Origin: Allolobophora icterica
Taxonomy: Eukaryota > Annelida > Clitellata > Crassiclitellata > Lumbricidae
Length of the DNA: 64,000 nucleotides
NCBI GenBank assembly: GCA_963556255.1
Contig: OY744604.1
Location: 72,422,279-72,486,278, forward strand
Reading direction: 5' to 3'
This document shows positions 49,401-61,750 of this stretch, one piece after another. A program made the position numbers and the translations under genes. The notes beneath the pieces were generated by a model, which ran no database searches, was not told where the DNA came from, and saw only the letters and a list, made by a program, of their open reading frames with translations. How positions within the stretch are numbered: position 1 is the stretch's first letter; the number at the start of each line of letters is the position of its first letter.

Positions 49401-49789
49401 TACTTCTAAATGTAGGTGGGGTGATTAGGTGCCTCCTTGTCCCACTCACTCTTTTCGTCCGGAAATACTGTGATTTTTGTATAGGCTTACGTTTTCGATT
49501 TGCCTCTTTACATGTTTGATTAGCTTCTCTGATAAAACACGCATGCACTTATACATATCAAATCATTTTCTTTTATGGTTAACCAGCCAACAACAAGTTT
49601 CAGCGGTGCATCGTTCACAAGTGAACAGATTTCGTCGTTAGGGTAACAAGCAGGCCCTGAAGCAACAAAAAATCCCGCTAAGTTAGGGTTAGCTATGTAT
49701 CAAACCCTAACTACATGTGGAGGCGGTGGTGAATAGAATTGGTTAAAGTTTCTTTCTAGTTGGAGTTTGTTCTTTGGGCTATCCTCCTA

Positions 49790-50030
49790 TACGTGGTGGC
49801 TCAGTGGTAAGTTCGACGCCTTGTGACCGGAGGGTTGCAGGTTCGAATCCCACTCTAGCCGCTGCGTACGGACCTTGGGCAAGTCCTTCACTCGCAATTG
49901 CTCGTGGCGCTTCGGCGTGAAAATTCCGGCACAGTATCAAATGCTGTAGTCGGGAGCGCCTCTGAGTAGTAGTTGACTTCGAGAGGCGCTATAGAAATAT
50001 CGGGAATAAAAAAAATAATAAAAATAAAGA
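49790..50030 (+). repeat. SINE family A, near full length
   Basis: The A-box TGGCTCAGTGGTAAG is at 49797-49811 and the B-box GGTTCGAATCCC at 49840-49851. A core TTGGGCAAGTCCTTCACTCG follows, then a LINE-like tail TCGAGAGGCGCTATAGAAAT and an A-rich end. The tail resembles the CR1/L2-like LINE tails in this window, so that LINE is the likely mobilising partner; this is inferred. Confidence 0.85.
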
Positions 50031-50039
50031 ATGATTAAC

Positions 50040-50569
50040 TAAAGGACGATTTAGGGAGCAAATCAATTATCAATCCTCTCTAGTACAATTCATAACAGTT
50101 TAGTCAATACCTTAACGAATGACTTAGCTAATAAGGTCAGTGAATGTGTATTGGTCATTTGTTTGTTATGTTACTCATTATGTGAGCGCACAGCATCTGT
50201 TTAAACACATAATTATACAGAGTGGTCGTTCACAAATTTCAGTGGGTATACATGTTTGCACATATAGGCTATACGCAGCTTATTCATGTAATAGAGGTCG
50301 GCAGATAAGGACAACCCACCAACCCAGACCCCATAAACGAGGGCAGTAATAGATGACTTTGTTTCGGGGGTGTTAACTCGTCCTTGAGCAAGCCGACAAG
50401 CAACCGACTCAACCGACTAAGGGGTTTGGAGGAGCATCGTGAGCTCTGCTAGCGGGTAGATGGATCATTTTATTTTTACATTATTTAATTTCTGGTGGTG
50501 TTTAAACTACCCAAAACACTCCCCAGCAACGGCCTTGTGTTAATCACATCTTATGGCTGTCAGGTCCTT
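50040..50569. other. Unassigned spacer
   Basis: No family exon, SINE or transposon end seen between the SINE and the duplicated flank of unit 7. Confidence 0.35.
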
Positions 50570-51557
50570 TGACGTTACTACCCACATGCAAAGCCCTCGA
50601 AGTCCGAAATGCTACGAGTGGTTGACGATGAGTCGCCAGAGGCAGACAGCGATAGGTGCCTGGTTGGCTGCCGACCGTGTAAGAAGATTACTGCTTCTGG
50701 TGATTCATAGGAGAGGAGAGGAAAACAAATAGAACTGTTGAAACAATGCCGAATCAAAACAACGAGGCTTTGATCTTAAATGAAGTATCAACTGAATAGT
50801 TTTTTGAGACTTTCATGTACACACAGCGCGTCTTAACGCAGTAGTCTAACTTAGAATCTCGAGCACTGCCCAAATTATACAGACGAGCCTTCTGGAACCT
50901 GTTACCGGCCTCATTATCAGAAACTGAGCGGCCCCGTTTCTCAATATTTGGGCCCTCAATCTAATTTTTATGGACCCTTGGTTTAAAAAAACTGCCTTTA
51001 GCTGGTCTAGAGGCGATGCACGTGTGCGGACTTCCACGGTCCAGCATGGAAGTTTTGCTTCTGGAATAAATTGCGTAATATGAAGTCATCAGCCTCTCTG
51101 CCTCTTCTCCGTAATCGCTTGAAGACAAATCTGCTCATTATTTTAGATCAGAAACGCTTTTGATGAGTCTCTGTGAAGAGGCTCTATATAAATTTTCTAT
51201 TACAACTACAATTACTTCTTCAATTTCCAACATTTCTTATCCCTAAATAATTAAAATGCGTACACAATTATTGAGCATCTACATACAGAACATCGGGTTC
51301 GGGTATAACGCATCATCCTATATTACAAATTTAAATAAAGGTAAGAGCAGAATTTCTTAAAATAAAAACGCACGAAGCAAACAAGAACGATTTATTTTTC
51401 AAGTGAACCAATTGTGTAAACAAATTCTCAATGTAAGCTTCAAACAGAAAATGTATTTTAACACAGTTCTTTGTAATTACAGGCAGTAGTTACTAAGATA
51501 CGACAATTACACGAAATAGCCAGTTCGTCACAGTTTGTCAACGTTCAATCGAGTGAT
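50570..51557 (+). repeat. Duplicated 3' flank of unit 7 with LINE 3' end
   Basis: Matches 36890-38359 beside unit 5. It includes the LINE end TGGAATAAATTGCG...GTGAAGAGGCTCTATATAAATTTTC (about 51060-51195), then the family 3' flank ACATCGGGTTCGGG, also seen at 61475 beside unit 8. Confidence 0.65.
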
Positions 51558-54500
51558 TTATTCTTCTGTAAAATGGTAGATAGTTAAAGCATTATCTACA
51601 GTAGTAACTATCTCATTTCTTTCGCTGTTGTAGTGCAATTTGTGGGGCAAAATAAATTGGCCTTGAGCAAGCTGGGGAGAAGTAAAATCCAGGAGATTAA
51701 ATTCAGAATCTAAAAGCTCCATTCTGTTGCGCCGATCAGTTATCAATATGCGTCCATAACTGTCTGCATGACAAACATGCCTCGATGCGCAAAGTGACGA
51801 CTGATATTGGCGTAGAATAGTGCCATCCATATCGACCTCTGCTAATTTTGTTTGCCTACTGTCGTTAGCTGAAACCAGGAGAAGGTTTCCATTTGATTTT
51901 GGAATAATGGCGTGGAAAGACGCAAAATCTGAGGACAACCTGATTTCATGTTGCAAGGAGCCATGTGCATCATACATGCTTATTACGTGAGATGGATCAC
52001 TCCTTAGGCATCTTAGACACTTTGAAAGGATGAAGCAACCATTGGTAGTTACGGATAGAGTAGGATTTGGCAGCCACATGTCACTAATCAATGTTGAAAG
52101 TTTGAACTGGTGTTCATCATCTTTCGTAATGCGCAAGATTGAAATGTGATTGCGTTTTTTAATGTTCAGTACATACACACAGTTTGACACACTGCAAGCT
52201 GCGATGTTCGCCGGATCAGTTCCTGGTAGCGGGATGACATCTTTCACCTCTGCCAGGTTGTTGCGGTCATAGACAATGACTTCCTCGTCTCCGCAGAGCA
52301 TAAATATTTCATCTTTCATTGCAGTCACTTTGGAGACGTATGACTGGAGCGGAGACTGATGCAAACTTTCCATACGAATCGTCTTCAGAGCTAAAACATA
52401 TTTGTACTCCGTTACACAAAATTATGGAAGCTAGAAGCCTTCGAGAAGTGGATACGGCGGAGAATGGAGAGAATTAGCTGGACAGAGCATAAGGCAAACG
52501 AGGAGGTACTGCAAATGGTGGGAGAGGAAAGATCTATGATGAGGACAATTAGAGAGCGTCAAAGAAGATGGATTGGCCATAATTATAATGAGAGGAAATT
52601 CCCTACTACGAGATATCGTCGAGGGTAGAATGAATGCTGTGTGCGTGTGTGTGTGTCCAGGTGTGCGTGTAGAAACTGTAGAAAGCGCCCTTAATACCTC
52701 ACAAAGGGGCACTTGCTAGAACAACTGGCGTCAAAATTCAATAAAAACGAGTTCATCTGTAAGCCGAAATGCTCAGATAACTAAGAAGGTCTCCACTGGC
52801 GAACGCTCGCATACACGCAGTTCCCTAATAACGAAGTCTCATCCAGATCCAGTGGCGGATCCAGAGGGGGGCGATTGGGGCGATCGCCCCCCTAAGAGTC
52901 CAAAAAAATTTTTTTTTATATTTAACATTTAAAAATGTGATATACTATAGTGTACTACGTACAGGATAAATGTCATGTGATTATTATTACGCATGTACAG
53001 CGCCGGACTGCAGTTTGAATATTACTTCTACACGCCCTTGCTTTAATCATGCTTTAAACTTGATAAGTAATTTTAATTCCTTTGACCTTGGACGTCCATG
53101 AAATCGCCCCCCCCCCGTAAAGTAAAAGTCTAGATCCGCCCCTGTCCAGATCTGCAATTCCATACTTTGGCTGAGTTTCAGTGCACCCGAGTTAAAAATG
53201 ATAAAGAATATGCGCATCGGCAGAGCCTTTTATGCCTATGAAATGTGGACATTTACTACAGGTTGAAAGAGCATATTTGGGCGTTAGAAATACACTGCTA
53301 GAGAACGCTACAGCTGTTTTAAAAAAAACTAAAAACGATCGAAGATGAAGCAATGCGAGCAAATCAATCCGATCTCTTAATTCATGTCAGCTGGATTAAT
53401 ATCAAACAGAAAGACAATGTGTGTGATAATGAGAACTCGAGAAGTATAGAAGGCATTATGTCAGCATAATTTATGAAAACGGATGATTTTTAAATCGTTA
53501 TCACTTCACGGTAACTTAAGAATTACGCACTGATCGCAATTCTACCTTCTGGTCATCTTTTATCGCACGCATGAAATTAGGCAAATGTGTATCTTTAATG
53601 AACTAACCAGTCTCGTCTAGAGTCCTGTGAAGTTCATTTCGAAAGAAGTTTGTCGTAAGGATGCTGCTCCATTGCGAACAGACAGTTGCGAGTCGCCTTA
53701 TCACAAGATCAGCTTTTTCTTTCCACACATTTTTGGCCAGCTTCGCACCCTTCACTTCCATAACTACGGCTTTAATGAGGATGCAATGAATTAGCTCGAT
53801 CGGTAGATCTTGCAACTACAAGTAAATTTAAAGGATATAATACCACGTTGTTTACACACTTTATCACTCCTCGGCATTAAATTGACGAGGCGTGGAAGGA
53901 CCTCTAAGCTGAGCTCAAAACATCACAGCAATCCATTTTGGGGTCACTTTTAAGAATCACATTCCGTTGACACGAGAACAAAAGTGGCACAGTATCACAA
54001 GACTTCCTTCTGAATTCACAGCTGACGCTGGTGTATACAGAAGTTTAAAAGAGAGACTAGTTGGCAGGCCGTTCAAGAGTCCACATCACGACTTGCCTCT
54101 ATATTCATAAGCAAGATAAAAGCTTCCCCTTTACCTGACGTCCTTTTATTAGTTATTAAGATTGTTGATTCCAGTTGTTTATTTTTTTTCTACCAGTTTT
54201 TACCAGATTGCTCCGAAAATTGCACTGCTTAGCGACAACTGACAAAGTAGGAAAAGGCCTACAGATTTCGCTCAGCATATTGGAAGCAGCAAACGCAGAA
54301 TCACAAACGTACGCAAGATGTAGGCCTATTTTAAGAAAAACAACATGCAGAGATCGCTAAAATAACACATCGCTCGGACGCCTGTAGACCATCAGTCCTA
54401 CATTCGACATTATCTTGGGACATGAAGAGTTTGATGGATGAGATACTGTCTGTGCAAGGTCTGACTTCCTTTAAAGTGCTTATGAAACGTTTTTGACACG

Positions 54501-55039
54501 AGATAAGGGACAGAAAATGTCGGTCCATAAACCCCACTTGTTAAGCAATTCACAAGGTTTTTTTAGATCCATGGAAGATTTGTAAATTGGTTTTATAATG
54601 CAGAGTAGCTTACCGTTGCGTCACTCAACGAGGCGAATTTTGCACGTTTTGCATTTTCATCTTGTTGCGAAACCGCTACAAGAGAAATAAATGCAATTAT
54701 CCCTAAATATAATATTATAGAAATTGAATATCTCAACGGAGACAAGTAATTGTACTGTAGTATTATGAGGCTATAGTATTGATATTCTGCCTGTTTCTAC
54801 AGTTGGTCATCTCGTTTGATTGCATGCACGTTGTAAAGGAAACGTGTGCAAAGGTTAGCATTAGGTCTACTAAATTAAATTTTCATCAAATAAGAAGCTG
54901 ATTAATAATTGTGTCATCGAAACAATAAACAACTTTAATGCGAATTATTAAAGACGTCCTGCAATTAAAACTTACAATCTGAGCCTTCATTCGTTTGCTC
55001 GTCGTTGCCCGACTTCCGTGATGTTCGTTTCTTCGACAT
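51558..55039 (-). CDS. Unit 7: F-box/beta-propeller protein, 4 exons, 388 aa
   Basis: Exons are A 54976-55039, B 54614-54675, C 53608-53815 and D 51558-52390, all with GT/AG borders and phases 1, 0, 1. Exon A is MSKKRTSRKSGNDEQTNEGSD, so the acidic SSDDE cluster of units 1, 3 and 4 is altered. Exon B has AKRAKF instead of AKRxKL. Exon C has LPIELIHCIL and TVCSQWSSIL. The propeller is of the shorter type and closely resembles unit 8 (VYDRNNLAEVKDVIPL, AACSVSNCVYVLN, LRITKDDEHQF, LLDSEFNLLDFTS). Intron 3 holds an RTE-like LINE end and a hAT MITE. The frame is intact throughout. Confidence 0.87.
52425..52635 (+). mobile_element. RTE-like LINE C-terminal fragment in intron 3 of unit 7
   Basis: Plus-strand translation gives RRMERISWTEHKANEEVLQM, then VGEERSMMRTIRERQRRWIG and HNYNERKFPT. 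This is a well-known C-terminal block of RTE/BovB-like or related LINEs. It has no upstream domains. Confidence 0.75.
52850..53144. mobile_element. hAT-type MITE, TSD TCCAGATC
   Basis: Left end CAGTGGCGGATCCAGAGGGG, right end AGATCCGCCCCTG. The identical 8-bp duplication TCCAGATC lies at 52842-52849 and 53145-53152. C-rich runs lie near both ends; no coding sequence. Confidence 0.9.
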
Positions 55040-55221
55040 GGCACTAGGGAAGGAAGTAGAATCTGCAGAAGAAGCGTTGCTTCTGGCATGCACGGTCAGC
55101 GCTTATTTAGCAAGATTGTCGGGTTTAATGCTTAGCAAATCGATTCAGCGTACGACTGCTAAATAAACCGCGTATTTAAGAATGAAAATCTAGTCAAAGC
55201 TTCTACATGAACGAAACTTAA

Positions 55222-55252
55222 TGACGTCTTGAAACAATACGCTGTGACGTCA
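55222..55252 (-). promoter_or_regulatory. Paired CRE-like module upstream of unit 7
   Basis: TGACGTC at 55222-55228 and TGACGTCA at 55245-55252 start 23 bp apart and lie 183-213 bp upstream of the ATG at 55039. A LINE 3'-end relic follows at 55340-55450. Confidence 0.7.
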
Positions 55253-55454
55253 CATTGTAGACTTCAAAGTTGAATCTTCCGTAGACGAGGTCTCACACTT
55301 CGTATTCATTAATACTATCATAATTAAGTGTAATTGCTTATTTATGTAGCGCCCGTTCCAGAAAATACATCAGAGGTGCTCCAGATCCGACTATACAAGA
55401 CCAATATCGAACGCGCTTCAAGCGCTTGCGAAGCAGAATCATAGAAGTCATAAA

Positions 55455-55990
55455 GGTTCTTGGAGTCACCTTAAGATCAGACCTTCGTATGATTTCGCAC
55501 GTTGAGTCTATAGCCTACTTGAGGTTTGTTCTTCTTCTATGTTGACCTATGCATTGCATGTGGTCCGATCACATGGTTTCTCGGTGTCTGCTACCGACAT
55601 TGTGGCCAAAAGCCCAAAACTACTAGGGCCTACTACTGTCTATTGCTAACCTTATGTATGCCTCACCGGCCCGGTGGGGATATAGGGGTTTACCACAGCA
55701 GCCGAACGCGACAGGTCGAGCAGCTCATCGGGAGAATGAAGCCTCGCGGCCTTTTACATCCTTCGTCCCGCCGCTGCAGAAAATTAATGGCTTCCGAGGG
55801 TGATGCTTACAATTTTCGGACCATTGTTACTAATGAAAGACATGACGTATTACGCCATCTGTTCCCCCCTCTAGCCAACCCAGCGGTCGTGTCCTCCGAT
55901 CTTGTCCTCATGACTTTTAGCTTCCTTGCAAGGACGACTGTGATTAACTTTATATCTGGAGTTTTACATAAAACTATATTATATTGATTA
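55455..55990 (+). mobile_element. Non-LTR LINE C-terminal relic
   Basis: Plus-strand pieces read LGVTLRSDLRMISHVES (about 55460-55512) and, after a gap, RCRKLMASEGDAYNFRTIVT then NERHDVLRHLFPPL (about 55765-55875). These are typical of the region after the reverse-transcriptase thumb. The long open frame 55526-55987 is part of this relic, not a host gene. Confidence 0.6.
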
Positions 55991-56289
55991 CTTGTATCAA
56001 CGTATAGGCCCTACCTTTATACAACTCATCTAGGCCTAGGCCTAACCCTTTAATAACTTGTGCTGCAACCATTTAGTGTATTCAAATTGCGTTCTGCCAG
56101 CTTGTATTAGTAATGAAGGAAAAGTTATTGATTGATTGGTCGAGAAAGTAGAAGATCGTGTCGCATATTGTAAATAAAATATAATAAGTAAGTAGCCGTT
56201 ATTTGCATCTGACAAGCGCATATTATGCATATGCACAACATGCATAACGTACTGCATGGAATCATGTTCCAAAATGAAGGTCCGACCAT

Positions 56290-57370
56290 CGTAGGCCTAC
56301 CGCAGGTTAACAGTGTTACGTTGCCGCTCGTTTGATTGGTGGCATTCCCAAGTTTGGCCGTATCTCCACATTCATGCTGGAGCAGCTCCACTGGCTTCCA
56401 ATTCGAGAGCGCTTGCTATTTAAGACAGAGGTGGGCAACATACGGCCCGCGGGCCGGATCCGGCCCCCGGGGACTTTCAACCGGCCCTTGACATGTCTTT
56501 AATATATCTGGCACTTTTATCCAGCCCTACATGAATGTCTGAATCTCTGTACGTAGGCCAACATTAAAACATCTGTTTCTTATTTATTAAGAATCCAGCC
56601 TCTAGTCTACTCAACAAGTTCGCTACTCATTCATCAATGTAATTACTTTCTGCATGAAACAATACCACAGATTCGAAACTTTGGAAGCCATCTTCACTTA
56701 GATTTCATGCCCTGAAAATGGTTACGTTGTTTCCAAGCACCTATATTTGTGAACAGTTCTTCTCAAAGATGAAACTGACAAAATGCAGAAGCAGATGCAG
56801 ACTAACAAATGACAATCTTTCCAATGAAATTTGAATTGCCACTTCGAACATTAAAGCAACCATACTGGATAAACTGTGTCGTGAGAAGTGTCAGATTTCA
56901 CATTAATCATTAAATATAGCACACCAAGCAAATGGATACATTGTACACTAACACTTTTATGTATTTTTTTAACTGAAGAAACTTTCAACATATTTAGTAT
57001 TTTATTGTAGTGTAGAACTGTAGGTAATTAGGATAATTATGTTTTCATCATAAAAATTATCTTCATTTAGTTTAACATAAATTTAACCGTAAGGTTATAT
57101 CGCAATTGTTAGTTTGAATAAAATTAATATTGTCTTGTTTTCTTGGGCAAATGAATCTGCAAAATTTAGCCCGCAATTGGCATGCGGCCCCTCAGCTGCC
57201 CCTAAAATCTTAGGTCGGCCCTCAGTTAAAAGAAGTTGCCCATGCCTGATATAAAAGAACTCTCTCCTAATTCATCTGTCCCTGGCACCGTCCTACACGC
57301 GATCGGCGGCACACCTAGACCTGGTCGCTCCTAACCACCGAACTAGCCTCAACTAGGCCTATACAATAGC
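56290..57370 (+). mobile_element. CR1/L2-like LINE fragment split by a hAT element
   Basis: Plus-strand translation gives CYVAARLIGGIPKFGRISTF and EQLHWLPIRERLLFK before 56425, and YKRTLS-like sequence after 57248. The AARLI...LHWLPIRxRLxFK signature is diagnostic of CR1/L2-type reverse transcriptases. Confidence 0.7.
56426..57248 (+). mobile_element. hAT transposon relic with transposase C-terminus
   Basis: The ends CAGAGGTGGGCAAC and GTTGCCCATGCCTG are inverted. The flanks ATTTAAGA and ATATAAAA are a decayed 8-bp TSD. The plus strand at about 56715-56905 encodes YVVSKHLYLCEQFFSKMKLT...RCRLTNDNLSNEI...SNIKATILDKLC, the hAT dimerisation (hATC) region with the conserved LCEQxFSxMKLTK stretch. 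The N-terminal and catalytic parts are deleted. Confidence 0.82.
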
Positions 57371-57592
57371 CTACCATACAACTTAAAATCAGGGCCATCT
57401 TATCCATTAGGCACTGCAGTAGGCACTGTGTATACGTCCTACGAAACTTTTAGGGGCCTACGAAAGTATGAAAATGAGATATTGAATGATTGACAGGAAA
57501 AATGGAGAAAGGGAAACCGCAATTGCAATTTAATAACGTTTGTACTGAAACAGTTTAAGTTAAGCTGTGCTAGCCTACATTATTTGAACTTT

Positions 57593-57833
57593 CAGTGGCG
57601 GCGATCTTGTTTGAGAGGTGGGGGGGGGACATTTGGGGACTGATCTGGTCAAAACAGAGTTTTGAACTGATCTGGTCAAAAAAAGGTCAAAAAATTTAAC
57701 CTGAGAACGAAAAATCTGATGACCTTTTTTGGGGTTTCTTCAAAATTTGGGGCGGTCCGATGTATGGCGTGTCCCCCCCACTGTTAAAGGTGGGGGTCTT
57801 GTCCCCCTCGACCCCCCGGGATCGCCGCCCATG
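57593..57833. mobile_element. hAT-type MITE, TSD TGAACTTT
   Basis: Left end CAGTGGCGGCGATCTTG, right end GGGATCGCCGCCCATG. TGAACTTT lies at 57585-57592 and 57834-57841. The interior has GATGACCTTTTTT and G/C runs. Same family as 60827-61094. Confidence 0.9.
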
Positions 57834-57878
57834 TGAACTTTGTAGAGTTGGAGATGGCAGTTGAGTTGGGGTTACGAC

Positions 57879-58848
57879 CAGTGATGGGCAATAGTTAGGG
57901 GCCTAGGCCTAACTAAAAAGTTGCTAACTTTTAGTTTAACTAAATTTTTTTAGTTAAGGATAAAGTTTAACTAAAAAGAAATAGTTTAGTTAAAACAATA
58001 GTTTAACTAAAAAATTTTAGTTGCTAACTAAAAAGTTTAACTAAAAAATCAGCAATATGCAACTATTTACCGCAATGAACATTGAACACTGTCAACTACT
58101 CAACGTGAAACTTATTGATTAACACTGCATGGTTTTAGCATTAATAGTCTGTGTTTTCAAATTCATACGCTACTTACAGTATGCCTGTGACTGTAGGCTA
58201 GAAGAGTACACATTGCATAATTTGAAGGTGAAATTGTCATTATTACAGTTCACTTAACCTCTGTTATTGTGAAAATGTTTGTCGTAAAAAGTTGGAAAAA
58301 AGTTGGAAAAAGTTTAACTACTTTTTTTTAGTTTAGTTAACTACTTTCCAAAATTAGTTGCCAACTTTAGTTAAACTATACTTTTTTAGTTGGAAAATAG
58401 TTTTAGTTTAACTAAAAAAAATTAGTTTAGTGCCCATCACCAGGGCTGTAGTGGTAAAATTTGAGGTGAGTATAGGCCTACGCTACCGGTGACCAGCGGC
58501 GTAAAGAAAATTTGAAGACCTTTTTATAGGAATTCGTCTAAGAAAAATTTCAGACTTTTCACAAATTCCCTTAATATAATTGTCTGACTTTTTACGATTT
58601 CGTCTCTGAAAAAGTTGATGACCTTTTTTTTAGTCATTCGCCCTAAAAACCTCTAAAAACCTGTCAAACCCTCTCTTTTTCCTCCAAATTTCATTACTCA
58701 GGTCTCTACAGAGGTAAGCATACGTTGTAGGCCTATACCCGCGTATACCCTCGTCTAGAGCGCTGAGTATACGCTCTCAAATTTCGCTAGAGGTGAGTAT
58801 ACGCTGTATACCCGCGTATACCCTCGACTACAGCCCTGCCCATCACTG
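57879..58848. mobile_element. hAT-type MITE, TSD GTTACGAC, hosting a nested MITE
   Basis: Left end CAGTGATGGGCAATAG, right end CCCATCACTG. The 8-bp duplication GTTACGAC lies at 57871-57878 and 58849-58856. Most of the element is TTAGTTTAACTAAA-type repeats. Its right end is split by the element at 58441-58838. Same family as 60234-60774. Confidence 0.9.
58441..58838. mobile_element. Nested hAT-type MITE, TSD CCCATCAC
   Basis: CAGGGCTGTAGT and ACTACAGCCCTG (the last base differs by family) are inverted ends; CCCATCAC is duplicated at 58433-58440 and 58839-58846, inside the end of the older MITE. The interior contains TGATGACCTTTTTTTTAGTC and GTATACCCGCGTATACCCTC tracts. Confidence 0.9.
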
Positions 58849-58856
58849 GTTACGAC

Positions 58857-59659
<803 letters not shown>

Positions 59660-59764
59660 GTTCTGGGATATCGGGCCAGGTGCGCTTCTGATGAGTTTAT
59701 CTTGAAATGGCGCTTTGGAAGTTCCCAGTTTCAGTTACAAGTATATAGGCCTACAATAAGGGTG

Positions 59765-59950
59765 CTCGTCGAGCACTGTCAACCGAGAGGTCGGGGTTCA
59801 AATCTCCTCTTGGGCAGAAAGCTGTTTTGAGATTTCTGCTCCAGTTGCGCCCTCTGATCAATAATTCAACTATGATGACTACGCTGACCAAACACTGTCA
59901 GTGGAGATATTACGGCGAGGAAGAGGGCTGGCCAACGCCCTCATATGCAG
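59765..59950 (+). repeat. SINE family B copy
   Basis: The B-box-like GAGGTCGGGGTTCAAATC is followed by TTTCTGCTCCAGTTGCGCCC and ends with GCCAACGCCCTCATATGC. This is the cleanest family B body in the window. Confidence 0.7.
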
Positions 59951-60225
59951 ATATTATTACAGGCATTTCTTAGCTGACAAGTCTTTCGGGCTGCGGCTAG
60001 GATGAGACATCGTAGATCCAGACTAGTAGGCCTAAGCTCCTTGAGGACAGAAAACCGAGCATCAGTAGCGTCACTGTAGTGGAGAAATCTGGCGGAGAAG
60101 CAGAAGTAGCAGTTTGGGTAGACCCGATCTTGGCAGCAGAGCCGTAGCAACAAAGAACGTGGCCCCGTCCGAAAATACGTCCGGGGCCCCTTACAATGCG
60201 AAAACTGGAATGCGGTAATATACAA
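59951..60225. other. Unassigned spacer
   Basis: The minus-strand frame 59941-60246 (CFSARFLHYSDATDARFSVL) has no motif I can assign. No transposon ends seen apart from the MITE that follows. Confidence 0.3.
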
Positions 60226-60233
60226 TATACAGG

Positions 60234-60774
60234 CAGTGATGGGCATTAAACTATTTCTTAGTTAAACTAAAACTATTTTCCAACTAAAAAAATAGTTTAA
60301 AGTTGGCAACTGATTTTGGAAATTAGTTAACTAAACTAAAAAAACTAGTTAAACTTTTTACAACTTTTTACGACAAACATTTTCACAATAACAGAGGTTA
60401 AGTGAACTGTAATAATGCAGAGCGTCAATAACAATTTCACCTTCAAACTATGCAATGTGTACTGTTCTAGCATACAGTTACAGGCATACTGTAAGTAGTG
60501 TATGAATTTGAAAACACAGGCTGTTAATTCTAAAACCATGCAGTTTTAATCAATAAGTTTCGCGTTGAGTTGTTGACAGTGTTCAATATTCATTGCAGAA
60601 AATAGTTGCCCATTGCTGATTTCTTTAGTTAAACTTTTTAGTTAGCAACAAAATTTTTTTAGTCAAACTATGGTTTTAACTAAACTTTTTTTTAGTTAAA
60701 CTTCATCCTTAACTAAATTTTTTTTAGTTAAACTAAAAGTTAGCAACTTTTTAGTTGACTATTGCCCATCACTG
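60234..60774. mobile_element. hAT-type MITE, TSD TATACAGG
   Basis: Left end CAGTGATGGGCATTAAAC, right end TATTGCCCATCACTG. TATACAGG lies at 60226-60233 and 60775-60782. The TTAGTTAAACTAAA-rich body is the reverse-oriented relative of 57879-58440. Confidence 0.92.
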
Positions 60775-60826
60775 TATACAGGGTTCATACTATGTATAGG
60801 CCTACTACATAGGCTAGGCCTACGCC

Positions 60827-61094
60827 CAGTGGCGGCGATCTTGTTTGACAGGTGGGGGGACATTTTTGAAGTGATATGGTCAAAAAAGAGTTTTGAACTG
60901 ATCTGGTAAAAAAAGGTCAAAAAATTTTTCGCGCTCACGCGCGAACTTTTTTTTTACTCTGAGCGCGAAAAAGTTCATGACCTTTTTTTGGGGTTTCTTC
61001 GAAATTTGGGGGAGTCCGATGCATGGCGTGTCCCCCCCACTCTTAAAGGTGGGGGGTCTTGTCCCCCTCGACCCCCCCGGGATCGCCGCCCATG
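60827..61094. mobile_element. hAT-type MITE, TSD CCTACGCC
   Basis: Left end CAGTGGCGGCGATCTTG, right end GGGATCGCCGCCCATG. CCTACGCC lies at 60819-60826 and 61095-61102. Same family as 57593-57833 with the core ATGACCTTTTTTTGGGG. Confidence 0.92.
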
Positions 61095-61102
61095 CCTACG
61101 CC

Positions 61103-61470
61103 CTGCACTAGGCCTATACATGTATTCCATTTCCGTATTTACGCAAAGCGCTTCTTTCGAGCCTTGTTCTCCGCAAATTGGTTAATCAATGGTTATTTTT
61201 TGCCGCTTTTTGGGCCCCCTTCCAGGAAGGGGCCCCTCCGGTCGGAGGGTACGGAGGGCGGAAGCTACGCCTCTGCTTGGCAGTTAAATGTTTCAAAAAT
61301 GCTTAGGTAGTAAAAGTATGAGAAGACCGCGCCTGATGGTTCAAAGAGTAACGGCCAAGGAGGCTGTTGAACGTGATCCAAAGCTTCTTAGGTTCCCGGG
61401 ACTGGTTGGTGGTAATTGTCTCCCAGTAGACTCGCTCTCTGTTCCGGTAAGCAGAGTGCATTTTACATAC
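61103..61470. other. Unassigned spacer
   Basis: A short inverted GGCCCCTTCC/GGAAGGGGCC pair near 61210 is the only structure. From about 61475 on the sequence is the 3' flank shared with units 5 and 7. Confidence 0.35.
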
Positions 61471-61750
61471 GGAACATCGGGTTCGGGCATAACGCACCAT
61501 CGTATATTACAAATTTCAGTAGGCCTACAGGTTGGAGCAGAATTTCTTACAATAAAACGCTTGAAGCAAACAAGAATGAAATATTTTTTAAGTGAAGAAA
61601 CTGACTAAACAAATTCTCAATGTATGTCTCAAACAAACTAAGTTTTTCAACACGTCAGTTCTTTGTAGTTACTGCAGGCAATAGTTACTACAGGATACGA
61701 CAATTAGGACTTAACGATCTATCCATTTCGTCAACATTCAATCAAGTGAT

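Noticed and set aside
55526..55987. 153-residue plus-strand frame as a possible host gene
   Set aside because: The MASEGDAYNF...NERHDVLRHLFPP part matches a LINE C-terminus, and upstream LGVTLRSDLRM is LINE too.
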